Under the pieces are notes generated by a model. It saw only the letters and a program-made list of their open reading frames with translations, did no database searches and was not told the origin of the DNA. From a virus, in IMG/VR virus record IMGVR_UViG_3300025282_003863, positions 1-52,809 of that record: a stretch of 52,809 nucleotides of DNA, one strand, 5' to 3'. The translations under genes were made by a program, and so were the position numbers. Below are positions 33,065 to 41,248 of this stretch, one piece after another. Positions within the stretch are counted from its first letter, which is position 1, and each line of letters begins with the position of its first letter.

Positions 33065-33893
33065 CGGGTAGTTCGTCCCACTTTTTGATTAGATAGTGCT
33101 CGCCCCTTGCGTCTGCAAGCATGTGTATTTTTTCCATAATTGGCTTAACAATATTTCCACGCAAAAGTTTATAGGTTGTTGCGTTCATAAATAAACCACT
33201 GATACTATTTTCTTCTGGCCCTAGCGCCACAATTCTCAACATTTCTTCATTTAAGGCATGATTTATTTTGAACAAAAAGTTTGAAGGAACAATATCTCCA
33301 GAAGAAAAGATTGCATAGTATCCATTCTTTGCTCTGGCAAAAGAAACGTCCAGACATCTGTCTGCGGTGGCTTCTCCATCCGCTATGCTAACAAAAAAGA
33401 ACTTTATTTCTTTTGGCTGCAAGAGGTTTTGTAGATAATTGACAATCTCATATCTCTCTACATCAGCGCTGCAAGACACTATGATATAGTATGGATTTAT
33501 CTCTTCTTGATTGACTATAGAGTCTATAGTTTTTTTCAGGTCTTCTATACTGTGACCTTTTGTCATAAGAACATTGAATCCACATCGTATTAGGTTCTCT
33601 TGCCTTACTCTTTCTGTGGGATTCTTGTAGAAAGGCCTATGGTAGGTTCCGGTTTCTTTCCAAAAATCGTTTCGATGACCATTGCAGAATCCCTTAACTA
33701 TAAAGAATTCTTTTTCATCATTGTAAGCTTCTTCAACCTTAGTGCCGTTCTGTTTAAATTTTTCTATCCTTCCAAGCTCGCAATCGGACTGGGTGTTACC
33801 AACAAACTTAGCAAAAACGCAATCAACGCACGCAGTTGTTATTTCAAAAGATTCACCCTCTTTAGTGCCGCTATTTGTAGTATCTTTACTCAT
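33027..33893 (-). CDS. GT-A-like protein with N-terminal Cys cluster
   Basis: A 288-residue protein. The first 70 residues carry four Cys (C22, C25, C38, C70) in CVDCVFA, TQSDCELGR and GFCNGHR, a possible zinc or iron-sulfur site. The remainder has a GT-A-like start (FNVLMTKGHSIEDLKKTIDS, about residues 106-125), then IIVSCSADV, VSFARAKNGYYAIFSSGDIV (about 204-223) in place of a DxD and a LIKKWDEL end. Such fused Cys-plus-transferase proteins are not common. It is next to GT2 and GT4 genes. Function is inferred from fold and context. Confidence 0.5.
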   Translation of the reverse strand: MSKDTTNSGTKEGESFEITTACVDCVFAKFVGNTQSDCELGRIEKFKQNGTKVEEAYNDEKEFFIVKGFCNGHRNDFWKETGTYHRPFYKNPTERVRQENLIRCGFNVLMTKGHSIEDLKKTIDSIVNQEEINPYYIIVSCSADVERYEIVNYLQNLLQPKEIKFFFVSIADGEATADRCLDVSFARAKNGYYAIFSSGDIVPSNFLFKINHALNEEMLRIVALGPEENSISGLFMNATTYKLLRGNIVKPIMEKIHMLADARGEHYLIKKWDELPDESKADSYSSNS

Positions 33894-34315
33894 GGCCTTT
33901 GAGCCTCCACAATCATATTAAATCCGCTTAGCCTTTTCTTTAAAATAGTCAAGCCCTTTTTTGATAAAATTTCTGAAAGGTCAGATATTGAAATCTGGCT
34001 GGACCTGCCCTCGTGAATAATTTGATTAAACTCTTTTATAGAAAGAGAGGTGTGAGACACTGCTCTGCAAACTTCGAAAGCATCTACTCCACCTATTACT
34101 AACTTTCCACCATGTCTCAGTTTTTTAATCCAGCCATCTATTAGCTCTTCTATTTTTTCCATAGGAACAAAGTTAATTATATCTGTTGCTAATATTTCAA
34201 CGGCTTCAGAATCGCTGACCATGTTGCCGAATGCAGCGATATCTCCTCCTTCAGCAGCGTTGATGTTTAGATATCCTGAGACATTACTAGGTTTTATAGT
34301 AAGATTTACCTTCAT
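33890..34315 (-). CDS. Methyltransferase-like protein without SAM loop
   Basis: A 141-residue protein that reads like the second half of a class I methyltransferase: YLNINAAEGGDIAAFGNM, then AVEILATDIINFVPMEKI (motif IV region, about residues 38-55) and LRHGGKLVIGGVDAFE (about 66-81). The classic GxGxG motif I is missing. Related short forms occur in glycan clusters where they may pair with a partner. It is flanked by ATGA and TAATG overlaps, so it is a maintained gene rather than debris. Confidence 0.5.
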   Translation of the reverse strand: MKVNLTIKPSNVSGYLNINAAEGGDIAAFGNMVSDSEAVEILATDIINFVPMEKIEELIDGWIKKLRHGGKLVIGGVDAFEVCRAVSHTSLSIKEFNQIIHEGRSSQISISDLSEILSKKGLTILKKRLSGFNMIVEAQRP

Positions 34316-35355
34316 TATGCACCTGTATATACTGTTTGAGAAGCCTCTTCAAAAACTTCATTCCACTCAGAAATAAACCTATCTACAGAGAACTTTGAAA
34401 GAATTGTATTTCTGGCTTCTTGTCCCATTGAAGAACGTATGGAATCTCCTTCATCTGAAAGAAGAAGTTCTAGGTAGTATTTCATCTCCTCTGAGGAGTT
34501 TGTAATAAAACCATTCACCCCATTCTCTATTATTTCTGGAACAACACAGGTTGCGGTAGAAACAACGGCGCATCCACATGACATCGCCTCAAGGAGTGAC
34601 ATTGGAATTGGCGAAACCGTTGAGGTGTTGAGAAAAACCTTAGCGGTTCTGTAAGAAGAAACTAAGTCTTCGATAGAACTCGACGGCTCGGACATTCCGG
34701 GGTTGTCACCAACCAGCTTTATCGGCAGTCCATTGGTAACCTGTTCCCATAGGCTGTATCCTAGACAGTAGTCTCTCTGCTTGTACTGGTTCGCCACAGA
34801 TAGCACATGGTCTATCTTCTGGCAGCTTTCGTCTGGAGAAAATATCTCTGAATCTATCCCGTGGTAAATAGCCCTGCTGTCCTCTCTTTTGTCCCACTCC
34901 CATTCCTTCATGCTGTAATCAGATATAAAGACGTTTCTGCACCCGGTCATCTGGCTGAAGGACAAGAACTGTTCCTGTGGCCACCCGTCAGGAATCTTGT
35001 GGAGTGGAAGGGTATGTTCTAGGGTTACTATTGGAAGATGTAGAGACTTTGCCATGTTCTTAGATAGTTCGAACTGTCCAAACTTGCTCTGAGAGAATAT
35101 TAAATCGAAGTCTAAATGAAGAGGAACGCTTATGGAGTTTCCAGCAGCTTTATAAATATGATAATTGTCTGGAATATCTCCGTGGTCAACATTCCAGTCT
35201 TTCATTGTGTCGTTAGTCAGCGCATAAAAGTTATGTCCCGTTTTTGACAGGGTGGTTTCATACCTTTCATGCGTAGGAAAGGTTAGTATATTAAGAGGCT
35301 CGCCCGATTCTCGGGTAGCCGCCCTAGATATAGCAGACATAGGGCTAGCTGGCAT
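34315..35355 (-). CDS. GT4 glycosyltransferase
   Basis: A 346-residue GT-B enzyme. The acceptor domain has FDLIFSQSKFGQFELS and IVTLEHTLP. The donor domain contains NVFISDYSMKEWEW, AIYHGIDSEIFSPDE (about residues 161-175), a VLSVANQYKQRDY strand and SPIPMSLLEAMSCGCAVVST (about 250-269), in which Glu of LLEAMSCG is part of the EX7E donor site. It overlaps the upstream GT4 gene by 11 bases; the ATG at 35355 has AAAGG about 7 bases upstream, which supports it over the ATG at 35340. Confidence 0.78.
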   Translation of the reverse strand: MPASPMSAISRAATRESGEPLNILTFPTHERYETTLSKTGHNFYALTNDTMKDWNVDHGDIPDNYHIYKAAGNSISVPLHLDFDLIFSQSKFGQFELSKNMAKSLHLPIVTLEHTLPLHKIPDGWPQEQFLSFSQMTGCRNVFISDYSMKEWEWDKREDSRAIYHGIDSEIFSPDESCQKIDHVLSVANQYKQRDYCLGYSLWEQVTNGLPIKLVGDNPGMSEPSSSIEDLVSSYRTAKVFLNTSTVSPIPMSLLEAMSCGCAVVSTATCVVPEIIENGVNGFITNSSEEMKYYLELLLSDEGDSIRSSMGQEARNTILSKFSVDRFISEWNEVFEEASQTVYTGA

Positions 35356-36475
35356 TCTCCAACCTTTCTTTAATTAGGCTTCCGATGTTTTCATAAGAAT
35401 AGTTATATGAATCTTTTCTACAAATGTTTCTTTTGTGTTCATATACATTCTTGTTTGTATTTTTTAGAGTGTACACATGTCTCATTGAAGTTTGCAGAAG
35501 TCTTATGTTAACATTGACCCAGTCTTCTTGTCCAGTACATATGTCTTGAAAAGTATCCACCATTCCGAACACTGGCTCTGGACTTCCGTCAACAAGAATT
35601 CCACCATCTTGAACAAAGTCTGCCATACCGCCAACGTTTGTACAAATAGGAGTATTGCCAAATCCCATCGCGTCAAATGCCGGTATGCACCAAGCCTCTC
35701 CAAAACTTGGCATTACAAAACAGTCCATTGAAGAATGAAGCTTAAGCATCTCTTCATCTGTTAGGTATTGTGTTAAAACAACTTCTTTCTTATAGTCCTT
35801 AGTGTCCTTATACAGCTTTAGATTTCTTTTTACCTGTTCGCAAATTTCTTGTATGTGCAAGAATAGAGACTCTGGAGTTTCTCCAAACTTGTTTGCTTTT
35901 ATAACTAAAGATACTGGTTCATTAGGAGAAAATTCCAAATGAAATGCTTTAACTAATGCTGCAAGATTTTTTCTTCTAGTCACTTCTCCAATAAAGTAGA
36001 AGCAAAATGTATTTTCGGTTGTTTCTACATTAAGCCTATCATAACTACTTTCATATCTAGAAACATCGCAAGGGATAGGGATTACTGATAACGGTATATT
36101 TATGCCGCTGTTTTTAGAAGCTGTTATATTATGATTACAACACACCCAAGCTTCATCAAGCTGATTTATTCTATTGGGCCAAATGGAATGAGCGCAAGAA
36201 GAGGTCTCTATAAAATAAAGCGCTATATTTTTCTTAAACCTTCCATTGTAATCCATGTGGTGTGGTAAAACATTCTGTATGCATACGTCGGACCCAGAAG
36301 AACTTTTGTTTTCAAGTTCAAGTATTCTTTCTGGAAGGTCTACGTTTCTAGAGTTAAGCTTTATTGGTCTACAAACAACATCTATTCCGGCAGAATCCAT
36401 TGACAGAATATAGTCTATAGCTGCATTTCCCCAGCCAGTTCCTTCTCTATAGTGTCCTACGAATAATACCTTCAT
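35345..36475 (-). CDS. GT4 glycosyltransferase
   Basis: A 376-residue GT-B enzyme. The N-terminal MKVLFVGHYREGTGWGNAA contains the Gly-rich loop after the first strand. The donor domain shows FYFIGEVTRRKNLAALVKAF (about residues 150-169), YLTDEEMLKLHSSMDCFVMPSFG (shortened: LTDEEMLKLHSSMD) and EAWCIPAFDAMGFGNTPICTN, with EX7E changed to E...D. It is one of three successive GT4-type genes, which suggests sequential assembly of one chain. It ends as ATGA overlap with the zinc-finger GT4 gene. Confidence 0.78.
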   Translation of the reverse strand: MKVLFVGHYREGTGWGNAAIDYILSMDSAGIDVVCRPIKLNSRNVDLPERILELENKSSSGSDVCIQNVLPHHMDYNGRFKKNIALYFIETSSCAHSIWPNRINQLDEAWVCCNHNITASKNSGINIPLSVIPIPCDVSRYESSYDRLNVETTENTFCFYFIGEVTRRKNLAALVKAFHLEFSPNEPVSLVIKANKFGETPESLFLHIQEICEQVKRNLKLYKDTKDYKKEVVLTQYLTDEEMLKLHSSMDCFVMPSFGEAWCIPAFDAMGFGNTPICTNVGGMADFVQDGGILVDGSPEPVFGMVDTFQDICTGQEDWVNVNIRLLQTSMRHVYTLKNTNKNVYEHKRNICRKDSYNYSYENIGSLIKERLENAS

Positions 36476-38130
36476 AACAGAACCTTATGCCTCATTTTCT
36501 CCCAATAGTTTCTTCTATTGCACAACTCTAGCATGTGCTTGTAAGCGTCGTGTGGATTAAATACCATAGTCTTGGGAGCCGAATCTAAAAGGGAGTTTTC
36601 ATTATAGTATATTCCTCCCATTCCTTCTGTAGTCTGTCCATAGTTCAGGTCTCTGACAAGCCTAGAAGACATATAGGAGTTTAGCTTTTCTGGTTCCCCC
36701 AAGACATTTATTATAAGCCAGTCCACTAAATTTTTGTTGTCCATACCCTCTGGGTATCTGTCGCTGGGTAAGTGAATTCTTGGCGGTGATTTCCAAGTCT
36801 CAGATTCGGGCAGAATTTCTACAGAATCAAATCTTTGTTCCCATTTATCAGCTGTTTGGTTCCATTGATAATGTTCTTCAAAAAGCTTCCTTGACTCAAA
36901 TCCCTTTTTCATACGCATTGCCTGTGGCAAATCAAAAAACTCTACGAACTTTTGAGCAGTGTGTTCATTATCAGGAACCGCTCTCATGCATCCAGTTTCT
37001 AACTCTTTGTAGAGAGTTTTCGGCTTGAGAGGAGTTCCTCCGAGTTTTCTTATGACGCTGCTCATAGCAGAGTAGTCGACACTCATGACTGGAACTCCAC
37101 AGGCGGCGGCTTCTACTTGCGGCAATCCAAACCCCTCACTGTTTGCATATTGTACATACAGGTCAAAGCAATTAACTATTGAAGAAAGTATCTCTACTGG
37201 TACGCCGTTTCTAACATTGGAAAGCTTTGCAGAGAATTTATTGCATTTTTTGCACTGAGAGATTGCATCTTTAAAGAAGTCTGGGAACACATAGCCGCAT
37301 TCGCTACAAATATATGTAAACAGGCATTTACTTGCCACCCCACACTTCATCATTATTTCTGGCAAGTCCCAGCCGAGGTCGGGGTAGCTGGTGTGGCAAT
37401 ACAAATAGACATCGGTTCTTCCACTCTTGTCTAAGAACATTCTGAATGCTTCAAAAAGGTCTGGATACAGTTTGCGTCTTTGGTTTCGCATAACTGTTCC
37501 AATTATTTTTACACCGTCTTCAAATCCAAGACTTCTTTTGTGAGCCTCTTTATCTTGCACTGGAGAGTAAGATGAATCTGCGGAGGGTGGAGCGCTTCCA
37601 AGGCAGTTTATAGCTGCTCCGCTTTGTTCTTTGAGAGAAGACAGTGCCCAATCAGAATAGGTAAACACACCATCGGCATTAGCATAAGTATGAATCCACT
37701 GCTTGTGTTGAGGAGCGGCATCAACCGTTGGCATTATGGTCCAGTTATAGAACTTTCTAAACGGAGACCTTTCCTGAAACTCCATCATCCAAAAGTCACG
37801 TATGTCACATACTATATCTGGTTTAAAATCCAGACATATCGATTCAAATTTCCAAGCACCAAACTGGTTTATATTGTTTGAGTTGTATTCTTCAACAGCT
37901 TTTGTATTATTTATGTCCGGTATATTTGGATAGAATTTCCAAGGAACATCTTTAATTTCAGGCTCCTCTGGCTTACCATAGGTTCCAAGTTCTGCTATAT
38001 CATACTTGCCAGTTGCATGAAGCCTACGCAAAACCTCTCTGGTATACGTAGCGTAGCCAGTGCTTAGATAGGAAGCCTCCCCACAGAAAAGGATTCTTCT
38101 CTTTCTTGTTAAGTTCTGTGAACCAACCAT
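36472..38130 (-). CDS. GT4-like glycosyltransferase with zinc-finger insertion
   Basis: A 552-residue GT-B enzyme, about 150 residues longer than standard GT4. The N-terminal ILFCGEASYLSTGYATYTRE and late SEGFGLPQVEAAACGVPVMS (about residues 333-352, with both Glu of EX7E) are normal. Between them, inside the donor domain, is a CxxC...CxxC zinc ribbon (Cys275, Cys278, Cys293, Cys296: YICSECGY and SQCKKCNKF). A C-terminal extension of about 120 residues follows. It starts directly after the sigma-factor stop and so opens the glycan island in transcription order. Confidence 0.7.
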   Translation of the reverse strand: MVGSQNLTRKRRILFCGEASYLSTGYATYTREVLRRLHATGKYDIAELGTYGKPEEPEIKDVPWKFYPNIPDINNTKAVEEYNSNNINQFGAWKFESICLDFKPDIVCDIRDFWMMEFQERSPFRKFYNWTIMPTVDAAPQHKQWIHTYANADGVFTYSDWALSSLKEQSGAAINCLGSAPPSADSSYSPVQDKEAHKRSLGFEDGVKIIGTVMRNQRRKLYPDLFEAFRMFLDKSGRTDVYLYCHTSYPDLGWDLPEIMMKCGVASKCLFTYICSECGYVFPDFFKDAISQCKKCNKFSAKLSNVRNGVPVEILSSIVNCFDLYVQYANSEGFGLPQVEAAACGVPVMSVDYSAMSSVIRKLGGTPLKPKTLYKELETGCMRAVPDNEHTAQKFVEFFDLPQAMRMKKGFESRKLFEEHYQWNQTADKWEQRFDSVEILPESETWKSPPRIHLPSDRYPEGMDNKNLVDWLIINVLGEPEKLNSYMSSRLVRDLNYGQTTEGMGGIYYNENSLLDSAPKTMVFNPHDAYKHMLELCNRRNYWEKMRHKVLL

Positions 38131-38604
38131 CTATCCCAAATCTTTCCTGAGTTTAATTAGGATTGTTTTCATTGAAGATTTTATATAATTTCTAGAGAGT
38201 TCCATATTGTCTGAAATCTCTCTATAAGAGTTGTTACCAAGTCTAAGCTTAAGTATAGATTTTTCTTCTTCTGACAAAGAGTCGGTTAGAGTATCCCAGT
38301 CTATGCTCTTCTCTGGAACCTCTATATCTTCAAGGGGAACTTTCTTTACGTTATGCTTCTTGTTCTTGTTTATATACTTAATTATTTCATTTCTTATGCA
38401 TGTTGTGGCATAAGTTGAAAGCTTGCTTCTTTTAGGGTCGTGCTTTCTTATTGCTTTGAGAAGGCCAATAAGTCCAGATTGTATATAGTCCTCTAAATCT
38501 GAAGACCTTGAAGAACAAAAGGCTAAAGCCTGAGAAACAACAAGGCCATAGTTATCCATGACCTGTTGCTGTTCAGACTTTAGCCCAACATTGTTCTCTT
38601 CCAT
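38131..38604 (-). CDS. Short sigma-70-family RNA polymerase sigma factor
   Basis: A 157-residue sigma factor with only regions 2 and 4. Region 2: DLEDYIQSGLIGLLKAIRKH (about residues 35-54) and STYATTCIRNEIIKYI (about 63-78), the -10-binding helix. Region 4: LSEEEKSILKLRLGNNSYRE then SRNYIKSSMKTILIKLRK (about 110-155), the -35-type helix-turn-helix. Regions 1 and 3 are absent, as in phage late-gene sigma factors such as T4 gp55. It probably directs host RNA polymerase to phage promoters, perhaps those of the late plus-strand arm. I see no convincing consensus promoter in the window. Confidence 0.85.
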   Translation of the reverse strand: MEENNVGLKSEQQQVMDNYGLVVSQALAFCSSRSSDLEDYIQSGLIGLLKAIRKHDPKRSKLSTYATTCIRNEIIKYINKNKKHNVKKVPLEDIEVPEKSIDWDTLTDSLSEEEKSILKLRLGNNSYREISDNMELSRNYIKSSMKTILIKLRKDLG

Positions 38605-38605
38605 A

Positions 38606-38995
38606 TTACACTGTAGCTTCTTCAGTCTCCGATTCTGCGCGTACTGAAGAATCCTCTTCGTAATCTTCGTCAGAATTTCGAAAGCTGTTAATTAAATCGA
38701 ACTTGTTAACACGAAATTTAATGGTGTGCCTTTTGTTGCCACTGTCGTCGTTCCATCTTTCCTGCCTTGCGGAGCAGGTTACAGCAATCTTGTCTCCTTT
38801 AAGGCAATACTTTGCAATAGTTGAAGCGCCGCTATCCCAAGCTACAAAATCTAGAAAGTCCACAGTTTTAACTTTGCCTTCCTTGGTCTTTCTATACTCT
38901 GGGATAGCCAAGGTAAAATCTAAAACGTCTACGCCATTTGCCTTGCGGACCTCCGGGTCTTTCACAAAGCGTCCTACAAAACTGCAAGAGTTCAT
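38606..38995 (-). CDS. ssb: Single-stranded DNA-binding protein
   Basis: A 129-residue OB-fold SSB of the bacterial type: NSCSFVGRFVKDPEVRKANG (residues 2-21), VLDFTLAIPEYRKTK, VDFLDFVAWDSGASTIAKYC (about 44-63) and GDKIAVTCSARQERW (about 67-81). The tail is acidic (EDYEEDSS, then ESETEEATV) but lacks the DIPF tip that binds host partners, so its interactions may be phage-specific. It protects ssDNA during replication and recombination. It lies 1 base before the sigma factor and 12 bases after the unknown gene upstream. Confidence 0.88.
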   Translation of the reverse strand: MNSCSFVGRFVKDPEVRKANGVDVLDFTLAIPEYRKTKEGKVKTVDFLDFVAWDSGASTIAKYCLKGDKIAVTCSARQERWNDDSGNKRHTIKFRVNKFDLINSFRNSDEDYEEDSSVRAESETEEATV

Positions 38996-39007
38996 TCCAA
39001 AATCTCC

Positions 39008-39571
39008 TTAGAGCGGAATCGTGTCCAGTAACCGATATCCTTCGAGGACATCTTCTTCTATTGCCCCAGACGCCAAATCTGTCTCCTCATCTTCTATTTT
39101 TAGAAACATAAAGCCAGCAAGTTTTGATTCCTTCCGCCCATCCTCCTTCGATAGGCTGGGTTTAAATATATTATACAGCGAGAACGTGGTTTCCCCCAGT
39201 CCCTTTTCGTTTAGCAGAAATATAATCTCTGGTGAAAGTTTTATACTTTTAGTTTTATAGTATATGTCATAATATGCTAGAGTCCTTGCGGCATATCTAG
39301 GACACGGAATAAAAACGTTAGTTTCAAGAGTTTGGCTTTCTTCCTCTGGGGCGTGAGAAGGGAAGCTTGTGGCAACATAACTTATTCCAGATGTATCATA
39401 AGCCTCATTTAATTCTTCAAAACAATACACACTAGTTAGTCCATCAAAGACGGGCTTTACGCAGGTTCTTTGTGGATATTCTACTAGACATGCATTTGCG
39501 TCTATATCAGGATAGACCGATACAAAATATTTGTGACTTTTGAAGAAGTCGTATATTGATTCAGAACACAT
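39008..39571 (-). CDS. Protein of unknown function in replication block
   Basis: A 187-residue acidic protein that I do not recognise. It is mixed alpha/beta with conserved-looking CVEYPQRTC-like turns (actual segment ACLVEYPQRTC, about residues 27-37), CFEELNEAYDTS and an acidic C-terminal part (DEETDLASGAIEEDVLEGY). There is no membrane segment, signal peptide or nucleotide-binding motif. It sits between the polymerase C-half and SSB, so a replication-associated role is possible, but nothing in the sequence proves it. A 24-base gap precedes it. Confidence 0.5.
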   Translation of the reverse strand: MCSESIYDFFKSHKYFVSVYPDIDANACLVEYPQRTCVKPVFDGLTSVYCFEELNEAYDTSGISYVATSFPSHAPEEESQTLETNVFIPCPRYAARTLAYYDIYYKTKSIKLSPEIIFLLNEKGLGETTFSLYNIFKPSLSKEDGRKESKLAGFMFLKIEDEETDLASGAIEEDVLEGYRLLDTIPL

Positions 39572-39595
39572 TTTATGTTATAAAGTATCATGTAT

Positions 39596-41248
39596 TCAAA
39601 TTTGAGAAACCCTTTGAACAATAAAGCTATCCTTCTTTTTTGACCGCTCTCCTATGATAAGAACAGTATTTCCTTTAACAAGCAACTCTTTGTTTTCTTC
39701 CCAAGTTTCTGGGAAGGCTATCACTGAAGAAAGCTCGCAGGAGTTGTCCTCAACGGTTATGAAAGCCATCTTTTTATTTTTCATCTTGCCATTTTTTATA
39801 GCCCACTCTCTACAAGATTTTACTTCGACAGCTAGAGACATCTTTCCCGGCTTTCCATCGATGAACTCCTTGCAAGTGCCATTTGACATGCTCGTATCAC
39901 ATGAGTCTATCTTGGAATACGTAATAGAGACACCCAGAAGCCTGTCTTCCTCATTGGCGATGTCGTTTGGAAAATCTTTTAGTTCATACGGGGGGTTTTT
40001 CAGTTGGTAGACGAGGTCTTTGACTATTTCACATCTGTTTTTATTAGATGTTCCGCCGCCATCTTTTTTGGTGGGAGTCAATGCCTTTAGTGCGTCAAGA
40101 ACATTGTCCCAGTTTTTGTATCTTTCTTTAACCCAGTCTTTTTCTTTGGTCGTAAGTTTTTGCCAAGTTTCAAATTCATATAGAGTTCTGCTTCTTGACT
40201 TGTGGTCTGGAAAAAACGATAAAGCACCAACCAATATTAAGGAAGAAATTACTTTGGTTGTGTTCAATCCCGAAACATTAATCAAAAATTCATACCAAGT
40301 CCAGTCGGACATCTCTTTGCCAAATACCTGCTCTTGTTCTCTGATAGAGTTGAACAGCTTTTTGGCTTGGCTTTCGCCTATATATTTTATATCTTTAAAT
40401 CCAAAGGTTATTAACCCATCTCTAATTTCAAAGCTCTCAGACATATGTTTTATAGAGGGGGTGGTGACTGTTATTTCGTTTAGTTTTGCATCAGAAATTA
40501 GCTCTCTAATTTCCTCTTGGGAATCTGGCTTTCCTCTAGCGTAGTATAGGTAATTGCAGTAAAAATTGAGGGGAAAATGTGCCTTAGCGTAAGCAGACCA
40601 ATAACCACAAACAGCATAACTAACAGCATGGGACTTATTAAAAGCATACCGATTCGATTTTTCAATCCAACTGAATATCTCCTCCGCAATTTCTGTAGAT
40701 ACAACACCCTTTTTTTTCGCCCCCTTTAAAAACTTTTTCTTAATGTCTGCCATGAGGTCGGCTTTTTTCTTGCCGATTGCTTTGCGCAGATTGTCTGCCT
40801 CTTGGAGATTAAAGCCCGCTATGACTTCCACAATCTTCATTGATTGCTCTTGATATACCAGAACCCCTTGGGTTGACTTCAGTATCGGCTCTAAGGAGTC
40901 GTGTAGATAGCTTATTTCCTCTTCGCCGTGTTTACGGTCAACATAATGCTGCGTCATGGACTTGCCGTCCACGATTGCCTTTAAGCATCCCGGTCTCAGA
41001 AGAGCAGACAAAGCGGCCAGTTCTTCTATGCTCTTTGGCTTTACTCTTTTTGCCCAAGACTGACCTAAATTACTTTCAAGCTGAAAAACACCTTTTGTTT
41101 TGCCTTCACAGATTATGTCCCAAGTTTTGGAACACGAGTAGTCAATTTTAGATATATCAATATCTATACTTGGAGTACTATTATTTCCAGAGGGAGAGCG
41201 GTCCTTTAATTTAAACTTGCATCCACATTTAAATGTAAGATTTTCCAT
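39596..41248 (-). CDS. dnaE: DNA polymerase III alpha subunit, C-terminal half
   Basis: A 550-residue protein that begins in the alpha-subunit palm and fingers: TKGVFQLESNLG (about 50-61), ALSALLRPGCLKAIVDGKS (about 81-99), GVLVYQEQSMKIVEVIAGF (about 132-150), ADNLRKAIGKKK (about 154-165), KSNRYAFNKSHAVSYAV (about 205-221) and LNFYCNYLYYARG. The end (FITVEDNSCELSSVIAFPE, about 500-518) is the OB fold. The catalytic Asp residues are in the other half gene, at 42619-44541. A Cys pair near the start (FKCGCKF) has no clear counterpart in bacterial DnaE. The ATG at 41248 is chosen; a TTG at 41266 is the alternative. Confidence 0.9.
   Translation of the reverse strand: MENLTFKCGCKFKLKDRSPSGNNSTPSIDIDISKIDYSCSKTWDIICEGKTKGVFQLESNLGQSWAKRVKPKSIEELAALSALLRPGCLKAIVDGKSMTQHYVDRKHGEEEISYLHDSLEPILKSTQGVLVYQEQSMKIVEVIAGFNLQEADNLRKAIGKKKADLMADIKKKFLKGAKKKGVVSTEIAEEIFSWIEKSNRYAFNKSHAVSYAVCGYWSAYAKAHFPLNFYCNYLYYARGKPDSQEEIRELISDAKLNEITVTTPSIKHMSESFEIRDGLITFGFKDIKYIGESQAKKLFNSIREQEQVFGKEMSDWTWYEFLINVSGLNTTKVISSLILVGALSFFPDHKSRSRTLYEFETWQKLTTKEKDWVKERYKNWDNVLDALKALTPTKKDGGGTSNKNRCEIVKDLVYQLKNPPYELKDFPNDIANEEDRLLGVSITYSKIDSCDTSMSNGTCKEFIDGKPGKMSLAVEVKSCREWAIKNGKMKNKKMAFITVEDNSCELSSVIAFPETWEENKELLVKGNTVLIIGERSKKKDSFIVQRVSQI

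Noticed and set aside
40020-40544. 174-residue plus-strand open frame opposite the polymerase C-half
   Set aside because: It is a complementary shadow of a well-supported polymerase gene and has no sensible ribosome-binding site or domain.
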